16,816 bases of DNA from Candidatus Saccharimonadota bacterium (lineage in GTDB: Bacteria; Patescibacteriota; Saccharimonadia; Saccharimonadales; Saccharimonadaceae), in assembly GCA_017652715.1 (NCBI GenBank), contig JAGCAL010000072.1, positions 1-16,816 of the forward strand, read 5' to 3'. Numbering within the stretch: position 1 is the stretch's first letter; every line of letters begins with the position of its first letter. Positions 6,530 through 13,395 of this stretch are shown in pieces. The position numbers and the translations under genes are program-made. The notes beneath the pieces are model-generated. The model was not told the origin of the DNA. It searched no databases and saw nothing but the letters and a program-made list of their open reading frames with translations.

Positions 6530-7518
6530 TAATTAAAAAAATTACACTAATTAATTTTCGTAATCACAAAGAGTATCAACTAGATTGTAATAAGGATACT
6601 ACCCTAATCCTTGGTCCAAACGGCTCCGGAAAAACCTCGGTCCTAGAAGCAATTTATATACTAACCCGCGGGAAAAGCTTCCGGGCAGTAGACTCCGAGA
6701 TTCTAAAACGTGACGCAGACTTTTATCGCATCGAGCTAGAATACGATAATGGTGAAAAGAGTATCGCGACTTTTGATGGTGAAAATAAAAACTTTTTTAT
6801 TCTTGATAAAAAAGTTCGTCGCCTACCTAAAAAAAATAAATACCCTCTCATTCTATTTGTCCCCTCCGACCTTAATTTAATTACTCATTCTCCTTCTCGT
6901 CGTCGTGATTATTTCGATAAGTTCTTTTCGCAACTAGATGAGTCCTATAACCAAAGCCTCCTAAGATATGAAAAAGCCCTAAAACAAAGGAACGAGCTCT
7001 TAAAAAATGATTCCTCGACCGAGAATATATTCTCATGGAATCTTCTCTTAGCTAAGTACGGCATATCATTAACTAATTACCGCCAAAAGTTCGTCGACGA
7101 GATTAATAGTGAGCTTACGAAAACTTACCGCTCTATTGCGAAAAATGAGGACCAGGTTATAATTAATTATGTTTCCGAAGCAACCGATTTTACAGAATCG
7201 AAATACCTCAAGAAACTCGAGGTAAATTATGAAAAAGACCATCTCTTGGGTCACACCAGTTTTGGTGTTCATCGCGATGATTACGTTTTTCTCTTTAATG
7301 AAAAAGAAGCGAATGGCTCCGCCTCGCGCGGCGAAACCCGTTCAATTATTTTAGCGCTAAAATTCATCGAAGCAAAACTAATCTTCGAAAAACTCCATCT
7401 TAAACCAATTATTTTATTAGATGATGTCTTCTCGGAACTTGACAATTCTCGTCGTCGCAGTTTAATCGACAACTTCAAAGACAACCAAGTCATCATTACT
7501 AGCGTAGAAGCTCTCTAG
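6526..7518 (+). CDS. recF: DNA replication and repair protein RecF
   Basis: This 330-residue SMC-like ABC ATPase helps load RecA at gaps. Walker A is GPNGSGKT (30-37). Residues 100-125 carry LFVPSDLNLITHSPSRRRDYFD, typical of RecF. HTSFGVHRDDYVF (243-255) is the conserved RecF block. The signature is SASRGETRSIILALKF (265-280), and Walker B with D-loop is ILLDDVFSELD (296-306). It is somewhat shorter than the usual 350-370 residues. The start overlaps the dnaN stop by four bases without an obvious ribosome-binding site, so translational coupling is likely. The last 57 bases overlap the 3' end of a gene on the opposite strand. Confidence 0.94.
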   Translation: MIIKKITLINFRNHKEYQLDCNKDTTLILGPNGSGKTSVLEAIYILTRGKSFRAVDSEILKRDADFYRIELEYDNGEKSIATFDGENKNFFILDKKVRRLPKKNKYPLILFVPSDLNLITHSPSRRRDYFDKFFSQLDESYNQSLLRYEKALKQRNELLKNDSSTENIFSWNLLLAKYGISLTNYRQKFVDEINSELTKTYRSIAKNEDQVIINYVSEATDFTESKYLKKLEVNYEKDHLLGHTSFGVHRDDYVFLFNEKEANGSASRGETRSIILALKFIEAKLIFEKLHLKPIILLDDVFSELDNSRRRSLIDNFKDNQVIITSVEAL

Positions 7519-9687
7519 GAATGCTGTAACTGGGTTTTGACTCCCCTCGAAATACAAAATATTGTTATAAGCCGTTTTGTCAGATGAGTATTGTTTAAGC
7601 GCCGCCGCCGCCCGAGCTAGAGAGACATATCTCTGGGCATATTTGTAAACCTGCCAATCTGAATTTGAACTTGAATTAACAAAGGCAGCCCCATTCGCAA
7701 TCCTCTTATCCGATTCGCTCATCCCTAGAGAAGTCTTCACCATATTTAATATATTACTTACGAAAGAAACGGAACTAGACTGAGTTTTTAATGATTCCAA
7801 AATACCTCCATCCACTACTCCGTTTGGAGTTTTTCTTTCGTCGTTATAGACTATAAAATCGGCTAAAGCTGAATTCTGATTAACGGTTCTCACCCCGGAG
7901 CTTAGTGTTGTGTTGTTGTTTATGAACTCAATAAACCCAGCATCATGATACGGATCGTTTAATGTTGATATATCGTAAGTCGCTATTTCTGTGCATTGTG
8001 GTGAACCTGTTGCATCAATACCGGGTAGAGTAATACAATCCCCGAAAGAACTTAAATAGCCATCCGAGGCATCCGCTAGTGACTGTGACCCAATTGAATT
8101 AATAGACTTACCAACTAAACTAGAAAAATTTTTAACTCCAGAAAAGAAAGAACTACCCTTATTATTTAATGATATGATTGCTAAGTTATAAAAAATTGAA
8201 CCAAGGAAAGTGTTTTTCGAAGTAATATCAAAAGGACTTTTTTCCATCCTCTCGACTTTTCTATCCATCGCGAGGACCGCATTATTTAATCTCGCGTAAC
8301 TGTTAATTGCCGCCTCATCTCCGGCTGTCGCTCCGCTAGCCTTCGCTAAAGATTTTCCAACATTCACTGCACCCTCGACTAGAAGTTCCCCGGCATTAAT
8401 CCCCTTTGTCGAACTAAAAGAATTATTGACTAGAGATGAATTAATTGTCGGCTCTACTACTCTTAAGGCTTCTTGATTTGCTGTACTTGAGCCGTTATTT
8501 ATATAGCGCCCAATTGAGCCCTTTACGTTTTTCTCAGCCGAAGCAACTGTTCCAGAAACCGCACCGGTCGTATTGTTCCCTACGGCGTTCCCTACTGTTT
8601 TTAAAATCCTATCCGATGAATAGTTTTCTACCGCATCCACGTCAACTTTACTGTTGGTTAATATTGCATATAAGCTCGGTGATTCTATTGGTGCTCCTTC
8701 TACTGTTACTATTTCTCCGGTCTTTACATCAACAACCTCCGATACTTCTCTTTCGTGTATATAATTCATCGCTTCGTTTATCTTCGAATTATTTCCCTCG
8801 CCAGCCTTCATCTTACTAATGTTTTCCATAAAAGCTACATAAAACAAACTTGACTTCTGTTCCTTCGCGATAGTATCTGCAACCTTAAGTGAATCAGCCG
8901 AATTCATAGTCGCCTCCTCGGTGCTAGCGGCATGGTTTTTCTCACCTACCGCGCTAATGAAATTCGAGGCGACGTTTGACTTCGCGTTATTCCCTAGCTC
9001 CTCATATTCATAAATAATACTTTTCTCACCAGTCTCTTGATTTATTACTTCCTTCTCAACTAGGCCAACGGTATTTACATCAATATCACTTCCCTCCCCA
9101 ATCAGCTTCGACATCGCTTCCTCAAAATCGTCATCCTCTGTGAAATTATTACGGCTAGTTCCAATCTCTCGAAAAACCTTTTTTGCCGATTCGTCGTAAT
9201 AATAAGCGGCTCGGTTATAAGTTGCATCATTAAACGCCTTATATAATTCAGCGTCATTACTTACTTCTCTCACGAAATCATCTGCAGAAATAATCCTTTC
9301 ACCTTTTTGTAAGAAAATCTCTCCGCTTTCTTCATCCTTCTCAACCAAAAATCCTTCATCCTCTAAAATACGTTCTGTATCGTTTGGGATTTCCCCTTCA
9401 CGCATGGCTTGTTGGAAAACAATCTTTTTACTTTCAACCGCGTCGGCATACTGCACGTCAGTTTCTTCGATTAATTGATCTGAAATTATCGACGGTATTA
9501 TATTGCCAGAACTGAACAAAACGCCAAAAAATAAAACCATTGCAGCGACAAATCCGGTCGCTCCAACCGACATCGACTTCTTACCGGTTTTTGATGGCTT
9601 TTTTGCCTTTCCGGATACATTTGCGATAATCTGATTGTTTTTAAGCGCTTGTTTTTCGTTAGACCTTAGTAGTTCCTCAGCGGACAT
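7462..9687 (-). CDS. Unknown 741-residue membrane-anchored extracytoplasmic protein
   Basis: I do not recognise a family. An upstream in-frame start would add 28 residues, but the ATG at 9687 (MSAEELLRSNEKQALKNNQ) is preferred: an extended -10 box ends 6 bases before it, and the extension would run through the divergent promoter into the next gene. A basic cytoplasmic segment (1-39) is followed by one transmembrane helix (about 40-58, VGATGFVAAMVLFFGVLF). The remainder is a large Ser/Asn/Glu-rich, probably surface-exposed region with many helical stretches. A mildly hydrophobic segment lies near residues 495-510 (LGSIFYNLAIISL), and two cysteines sit about 14 residues apart near 550-564, possibly disulfide-bonded. 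Its gene order and size recall the large surface proteins of Saccharibacteria, possibly secretion or attachment related, but that is speculation. The end overlaps recF. Confidence 0.8.
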   Translation of the reverse strand: MSAEELLRSNEKQALKNNQIIANVSGKAKKPSKTGKKSMSVGATGFVAAMVLFFGVLFSSGNIIPSIISDQLIEETDVQYADAVESKKIVFQQAMREGEIPNDTERILEDEGFLVEKDEESGEIFLQKGERIISADDFVREVSNDAELYKAFNDATYNRAAYYYDESAKKVFREIGTSRNNFTEDDDFEEAMSKLIGEGSDIDVNTVGLVEKEVINQETGEKSIIYEYEELGNNAKSNVASNFISAVGEKNHAASTEEATMNSADSLKVADTIAKEQKSSLFYVAFMENISKMKAGEGNNSKINEAMNYIHEREVSEVVDVKTGEIVTVEGAPIESPSLYAILTNSKVDVDAVENYSSDRILKTVGNAVGNNTTGAVSGTVASAEKNVKGSIGRYINNGSSTANQEALRVVEPTINSSLVNNSFSSTKGINAGELLVEGAVNVGKSLAKASGATAGDEAAINSYARLNNAVLAMDRKVERMEKSPFDITSKNTFLGSIFYNLAIISLNNKGSSFFSGVKNFSSLVGKSINSIGSQSLADASDGYLSSFGDCITLPGIDATGSPQCTEIATYDISTLNDPYHDAGFIEFINNNTTLSSGVRTVNQNSALADFIVYNDERKTPNGVVDGGILESLKTQSSSVSFVSNILNMVKTSLGMSESDKRIANGAAFVNSSSNSDWQVYKYAQRYVSLARAAAALKQYSSDKTAYNNILYFEGSQNPVTAFLESFYASNDDLVVFEVVD

Positions 9688-9723
9688 ATTAAAATTATAA
9701 CATATTTTGGTATAATTAAAAAC
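9688..9723. promoter_or_regulatory. Overlapping divergent extended -10 promoters, both predicted leaderless
   Basis: On the + strand TGGTATAAT (9708-9716) lies 7 bases before the GTG at 9724. On the - strand TGTTATAAT (9702-9694) lies 6 bases before the ATG at 9687. The two hexamers are only 11 bases apart, and each -35 area falls next to the other gene's start, so the polymerases should compete. Neither start has a Shine-Dalgarno. The whole 36-base space between the two genes is promoter. Confidence 0.7.
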
Positions 9724-10947
9724 GTGAATAGAGAAGTAATTATCCCGACTAAGATTGTCCCGGGCGGCCAAGCCCTCGGGGAGTTAAAGAGCGGCAAAAA
9801 AGTTTTCCTCTGGGGAGCCTTACCCGGCGAAGAGGTAATAGATTATGATATTACGAAAAACAAATCACGCTACCTCGAAGCGATTGCCACAAGAATACTG
9901 AATAACTCTCCTTGGCGGGTTACGCCGAAAGACAACGTCTACCTATCTACATCGCCTTGGCAAATCATAGAGTATAGTAACGAACTCAATCTGAAGCGCG
10001 AGCTTGTGGTTGAAATTTTCCGCGAGCACCATATTGATATTCCAACTCCAGAAATACTTACCGACAATAAAGACTATTTCTATCGTAATAAGATGGAATA
10101 TTCACTTTATTGGAACAATGAAACCAGTAAAATTGAACTTGCCTTTCATGAACGCGGCTCACACCGTAAAGTACCAATTATCACTTCATCCATCGAACGT
10201 CCTGAGATTTTTAATCGCGCAAGAGCTATTATTGATGAGCTAAATTCTCGCGGCGAGCAAGCCCGTAAATATCAGTCACTACTTTTACGCTGTAATAAAA
10301 ACGGTGAAGTTTCCGGCGGGCTTTATGAAAATAATAAACCACATCAGAAATTCAAAAACCTTACTGATACTATTCTAGGTTATGAGTACTCCTATTCCCC
10401 AAACGGCTTTTTCCAGATTAATCTCCCGGTCTACGAAATGGCGCTAAAAGAAATTAAACAACATATCATAACCGACAAAGTCCTAGACCTCTATGCCGGT
10501 GTCGGCACTATTGGCCTTTCGGTTGCAGGGGGCAAGCAGCTGACCTTGGTCGAAGTTGATAAGTTTGCTTTTGAAGAAATGAAAAAGAACTGCGAGCAGT
10601 CAATTTATAAAGACGAAAGCTATAGTGAAAACAAATCGTCGGCTGAACTAGCTCAAGCAAAATGCCCGGTCGCAATCCTTGCTAAATCTGAAGAAGTTTT
10701 AGAATACATAGAACCAGAGCAGACAGTAATCTTAGACCCCCCTCGCGCTGGCTGTGACAAAAAGTTAATCGATAAGTTAACAGAAATAAAACCTCGGACA
10801 GTAATTTATCTCTCTTGCAACCCATCTACGCAGGCAAGAGACATTAAATTATTAGAAGAGGTATATAATATCAAGGCTATTAAAGTATTTAACTTCTTCC
10901 CTCATACTCCACATATTGAGAACCTAGTTGTATTAGAAAGAAAATAA
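9724..10947 (+). CDS. RNA uracil-5-methyltransferase of the RlmD/RlmCD/TrmA family, without iron-sulfur ligands
   Basis: The 407-residue enzyme should methylate C5 of a uridine in rRNA (or tRNA) using S-adenosylmethionine. An N-terminal TRAM-like region runs to about residue 57 (PGGQALGELKSGKKVFLWGALPGEEV). Later come SPNGFFQIN (225-233), the SAM-binding DLYAGVGTIGL (255-265), DPPRAG (338-343), and SCNP with catalytic Cys365 (364-367). FFPHTPHIENLVVLER carries the proposed base Glu399. The cysteines that hold a [4Fe-4S] cluster in RlmD are missing: the matching stretch reads NVYLSTSPWQIIEY (71-84). The GTG start fits the upstream promoter geometry. The family is clear; which uridine it modifies is not. 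Confidence 0.88.
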   Translation: MNREVIIPTKIVPGGQALGELKSGKKVFLWGALPGEEVIDYDITKNKSRYLEAIATRILNNSPWRVTPKDNVYLSTSPWQIIEYSNELNLKRELVVEIFREHHIDIPTPEILTDNKDYFYRNKMEYSLYWNNETSKIELAFHERGSHRKVPIITSSIERPEIFNRARAIIDELNSRGEQARKYQSLLLRCNKNGEVSGGLYENNKPHQKFKNLTDTILGYEYSYSPNGFFQINLPVYEMALKEIKQHIITDKVLDLYAGVGTIGLSVAGGKQLTLVEVDKFAFEEMKKNCEQSIYKDESYSENKSSAELAQAKCPVAILAKSEEVLEYIEPEQTVILDPPRAGCDKKLIDKLTEIKPRTVIYLSCNPSTQARDIKLLEEVYNIKAIKVFNFFPHTPHIENLVVLERK

Positions 10948-10991
10948 AATAAAAATAAAATTCGTTTCTTTCTACTAATAATATTTTTATA

Positions 10992-11000
10992 TGGTAAAAT
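10992..11000 (+). promoter_or_regulatory. Extended -10 promoter of tRNA-Ser
   Basis: TGGTAAAAT (10992-11000) is an extended -10 box whose predicted start lies about 5 bases before the mature tRNA 5' end at 11012. It follows an AT-rich run after the methyltransferase stop at 10947. No clear -35 is visible. Confidence 0.55.
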
Positions 11001-11011
11001 AAGGAAAAGAT

Positions 11012-11101
11012 GGAAGTGTGGCCGAGTGGTTGAAGGCGCACGCTTGGAAAGCGTGTAAAGGGGCGACTCTTTCGCAGGTTCGAATCCTGTCGCTTCCGCC
11101 A
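11012..11101 (+). tRNA. tRNA-Ser(GGA)
   Basis: The acceptor stem GGAAGTG (11012-11018) pairs with CGCTTCC (11091-11097) with one G-T pair. Discriminator G is at 11098, and CCA is encoded at 11099-11101. The anticodon arm is CACGC-TTGGAAA-GCGTG with anticodon GGA at 11046-11048. It has the long variable arm expected of a class II serine tRNA (AAAG...CTTT) and a T arm AGG-TTCGAAT-CCT. It reads UCC and UCU codons. It ends 61 bases before an exact copy of its own 3' terminus. Confidence 0.95.
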
Positions 11102-11179
11102 TAAAGCTTCAGCGAGAGCTTGCTCTCGATGAAGATTTATAAGGAAGCAAGAGGATAAACTTTCCTGTCGCTTCCGCCA
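11085..11179 (+). repeat. 17-base direct repeat of the tRNA-Ser 3' end (att-like), spaced 78 bases
   Basis: TCCTGTCGCTTCCGCCA occurs at 11085-11101 (the tRNA 3' end) and again at 11163-11179. Flanking bases differ on both sides. Integrases that use tRNA genes duplicate the tRNA 3' end in this way, so the second copy may be the scar of an excised or eroded element. The second copy also pairs with GGAAGC at 11143-11148, forming an acceptor-stem-like GGAAGC/GCTTCC with an inner AGGA-TAAACTT-TCCT hairpin and a terminal GCCA. This makes a small tRNA-like fold. Origin is uncertain. Confidence 0.8.
11107..11134 (+). terminator. Strong hairpin after tRNA-Ser
   Basis: CTTCAGCGAGAGC (11107-11119) pairs with GCTCTCGATGAAG (11122-11134) around a short TT loop, with a single A-G-type mismatch. 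It follows the tRNA by five bases and is succeeded by ATTTAT rather than a poly-U run. It may be a terminator or a processing stem. Confidence 0.5.
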
Positions 11180-11199
11180 AGTTAATTTACAATTAAAAA

Positions 11200-11220
11200 T
11201 GCAAAAACTTGTTTTTTGCA
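11200..11220 (+). terminator. Hairpin with T-rich arm upstream of the ABC operon
   Basis: TGCAAAAA (11200-11207) pairs with TTTTTGCA (11213-11220) around CTTGT. It lies between the tRNA-like repeat and the leader ORF. It is weak and AT-rich and could end the tRNA transcript or form part of the ABC operon leader. A smaller 6-bp palindrome TGGAAT-AATC-ATTCCA follows at 11233-11248 and could be an operator. Confidence 0.35.
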
Positions 11221-11280
11221 ATGTATTAAGGGTGGAATAATCATTCCAGATAAAAATAAGGCATTAAAGGAGGTATAAGG

Positions 11281-11325
11281 ATGACAATCTTGCCATCGCC
11301 ATTAAAAGGTGGAAACCATGAGTGA
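11281..11325 (+). CDS. Candidate 14-residue leader peptide overlapping the ABC ATPase start
   Basis: An ATG preceded by AAAGGAGG (11265-11272 area) opens a 14-codon frame, [14 protein letters not shown], ending in TGA at 11323-11325. The stop overlaps the start region of the downstream ATPase (ATG 11318), the two frames sharing ATGAGTGA. The second half of the leader codons (AAAGGTGG) doubles as the ATPase Shine-Dalgarno. This arrangement permits translational coupling or leader-peptide control of the transporter. It is the best ribosome-binding site in the region, which is why I report so short a frame; no homologue is known to me. Confidence 0.5.
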   Translation: MTILPSPLKGGNHE

Positions 11326-12136
11326 AAACATCTTAATAGAATTAAAAGGATTAACTAAGCGATATGGATATGGCGATACCGAATCCTTTGCCTTAAAAGA
11401 TTTCGATCTTACCATTAAACGCGGCGAATTTATTATGATCATGGGCCCAAGCGGTTGCGGTAAAACGACGCTGCTTAATATTATCGGCCTTTTGGACCGC
11501 GCCACAAAAGGTGAATACATTTTGAACGGCGAAAACGTCGCCAGTATATCATCCCGTCGTCAATCTCGTTTACGTGCTAAAAAAATCGGCTTTATTTTCC
11601 AAAATTTTAACCTTATTGAAGACCTGCCCATCCTTGAGAATGTCGCTCTTCCGCTTATCTATTCTGGCTACTCTAAGACAGCTCGTTTAAAGAACGCCTC
11701 AAGTGCCCTAAAACGTTTCCATCTCCAAGAACGTGAATATTATCTTCCCTACCAACTTTCCGGCGGACAACAGCAGCGCGTCGCAATCGCCCGTGCTATC
11801 GTTAGCGATCCGGAAATTATCCTAGCCGACGAGCCAACTGGTAACCTAGACTCTCGCTCTTCACATGTTGTTATGGAGGAATTGAAGGCTATCCACGAAG
11901 AAGGTAACACTATTATTATGGTGACGCATAACCCAGCTCTAACCGTTTACGCTACTAGGGTTATTAATATGCTTGATGGCCAAATTGATACCGACGTGAA
12001 AACGGTTGCCGACCAGAACCTTCCTCAGCCGATTAGTGTTAAGATTAAAAAGAAGAAAGATAACTTTGCTGCTCTCGAGCTTCCGGAATCTAAAGAATCT
12101 AGAAAATCTCGAAGAAAGAATAGGAGGAAAAAATAA
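11318..12136 (+). CDS. ABC transporter ATP-binding subunit, MacB/LolD type
   Basis: The 272-residue ATPase has Walker A GPSGCGKT (43-50), Q-loop Gln95 (FIFQNFNLI), signature LSGGQ (147-151), Walker B ILADE (168-172) and H-loop His204 (MVTHNP). The VALPLIYSG and DEPTGNLDS stretches are typical of the MacB/LolD/FtsE group. A GTG at 11309 is also in frame, but ATG 11318 is better placed behind AAAGGTGG. A lysine/arginine-rich tail ([10 protein letters not shown]) extends past the usual domain. Its TAA shares one base with the ATG of the permease. With that protein it would form a mechanotransmission-type transporter for peptides, toxins or lipids; the substrate is unknown. Confidence 0.93.
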   Translation: MSENILIELKGLTKRYGYGDTESFALKDFDLTIKRGEFIMIMGPSGCGKTTLLNIIGLLDRATKGEYILNGENVASISSRRQSRLRAKKIGFIFQNFNLIEDLPILENVALPLIYSGYSKTARLKNASSALKRFHLQEREYYLPYQLSGGQQQRVAIARAIVSDPEIILADEPTGNLDSRSSHVVMEELKAIHEEGNTIIMVTHNPALTVYATRVINMLDGQIDTDVKTVADQNLPQPISVKIKKKKDNFAALELPESKESRKSRRKNRRKK

Positions 12137-13368
12137 TGGCTAGTCTTATTAAAACTCATTTTAAACTTGCCCGTACTTCCATAAAAGAAAACCGTACGCG
12201 CTCTTTCCTAACCTGTCTCGGCATAGCTATCGGTGTAGCAAGTATCGTCTTGATTCTGTCTTTAATGGGCGGGATTTCTAATTTAGTCAAAAGCGAAATT
12301 AGTGAAATCGGCTCCGATCTTATAGTTGTTCGCCCTAGTAGTACTAAAGATAATATAACTAATATCGTAGAGGAACTTACCTCGGCTAATAACTTCCAAA
12401 AGAGTAACCTTACCGTCTCCGACGTTTCGGAGATTGCTAAAATTGAGGGTGTTTCCGCTGCTGCTCCTATAGCTATCTCGACCAACACGGTAACCTCCGA
12501 AAAAAATACTTTCTCTTCGGTCCCAGTCTTAGGAACGAATCTTGATTTCATTAAAATCGAGCCCCTAGCCCTTAAGTTTGGTGGCTTCCTGAATGAGCAA
12601 AACGAAGAAAATGCTGTCGTGCTCGGCCACACCCTTTCCCTTGCCCTGTTTAATACGATTAATAGCACGGTCGGTAAAACCATTAACATTATGGGTGAAA
12701 AATTCATGATAGTCGGGGTTCTTGACGAGGTCGAGAAGTCTATAAACTTTGACAATATAGATTTCGACAACGCCTTGATTATGGATGTCAAATCGCTCGA
12801 TAAAATTACCGGCTCAACCCAAATTCAACAAATTAACGTTAAAGCTGCGAACACTGATAGCCTCGCTAAAATATCAGAAGACATCAGAAATTCCCTCGTA
12901 ACCCAAAAGCTTGGCGATCAGAACTTCTCCGTTTCCTATGGTGACGCAATTACCCATCCTGCCAGCTCTCTGTTTACGATAGTATCTGGTATGCTAACAC
13001 TGGTTGCCGCAATTTCGCTAGTTGTTGGCGGGATTGGTATTATGAATATTATGCTAGTTTCCGTCGCTGAGCGCTCCCACGAGATTGGCGTCCGTAAAGC
13101 CGTTGGTGCTTCCTCTCGAAATATCCTCATGCAGTTCCTCTTCGAAGCTCTCATCCTTTCTATACTGGGTGGCATCTTTGGCCTTATTCTTGGCTATGTG
13201 CTCGCCTTCATTATCTCGACTCGTACTCCGTTCACTCCGTTTATTAGCTGGGAAATAGTCCTGCTAACCTTCCTAACGACCCTTATTGTCGGCATTATCT
13301 TTGGTATCTACCCAGCCGTTAAAGCTGCTTCGAAAAACCCTATCGATTCGCTCAAGCACTACCGCTAA
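12136..13368 (+). CDS. MacB/FtsX-type ABC transporter permease
   Basis: The 410-residue protein shows the MacB_PCD plus FtsX architecture. TM1 is near 24-46 (FLTCLGIAIGVASIVLILSL). An extracytoplasmic domain spans about 50-270. The FtsX core with three membrane segments runs from about 275 to the end. It includes GGIGIMNIMLVSVAERSHEIGVRKAVGA, the coupling-helix block typical of MacB, and ends YPAVKAASKNPIDSLKHYR. AGGAGG lies 8 bases before the start within the ATPase tail. No N-terminal ATPase is fused, as is normal for Gram-positive-type two-gene versions. No partner membrane-fusion protein gene adjoins, fitting a monoderm cell. Confidence 0.92.
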   Translation: MASLIKTHFKLARTSIKENRTRSFLTCLGIAIGVASIVLILSLMGGISNLVKSEISEIGSDLIVVRPSSTKDNITNIVEELTSANNFQKSNLTVSDVSEIAKIEGVSAAAPIAISTNTVTSEKNTFSSVPVLGTNLDFIKIEPLALKFGGFLNEQNEENAVVLGHTLSLALFNTINSTVGKTINIMGEKFMIVGVLDEVEKSINFDNIDFDNALIMDVKSLDKITGSTQIQQINVKAANTDSLAKISEDIRNSLVTQKLGDQNFSVSYGDAITHPASSLFTIVSGMLTLVAAISLVVGGIGIMNIMLVSVAERSHEIGVRKAVGASSRNILMQFLFEALILSILGGIFGLILGYVLAFIISTRTPFTPFISWEIVLLTFLTTLIVGIIFGIYPAVKAASKNPIDSLKHYR

Positions 13369-13382
13369 TAATATATATGCAT

Positions 13383-13388
13383 TATAAT
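13383..13388 (+). promoter_or_regulatory. -10 box before murE, predicted leaderless transcript
   Basis: TATAAT at 13383-13388 lies exactly 7 bases before the ATG at 13396, and there is no Shine-Dalgarno. It sits in a 27-base AT-rich gap after the permease stop. The predicted start is 13395-13396. Confidence 0.55.
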
Positions 13389-13395
13389 AACACTT

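Noticed and set aside
8445-8819. 124-codon + strand frame inside the 741-aa gene
   Set aside because: Leucine/serine-rich antisense shadow without ribosome-binding site.
9688-9771. 28-residue N-terminal extension of the 741-aa protein
   Set aside because: It would run through both divergent promoters and overlap the methyltransferase; the internal ATG has a well-placed -10 box and a standard N-in membrane topology.
10889-11221. Leftward frame of 110 codons over tRNA-Ser
   Set aside because: It is the antisense of the tRNA gene; such frames are artefacts often seen in annotation.
12156-12791. 211-codon leftward frame inside the permease
   Set aside because: Serine/arginine-rich shadow of the well-supported permease coding strand; no promoter or ribosome-binding site.
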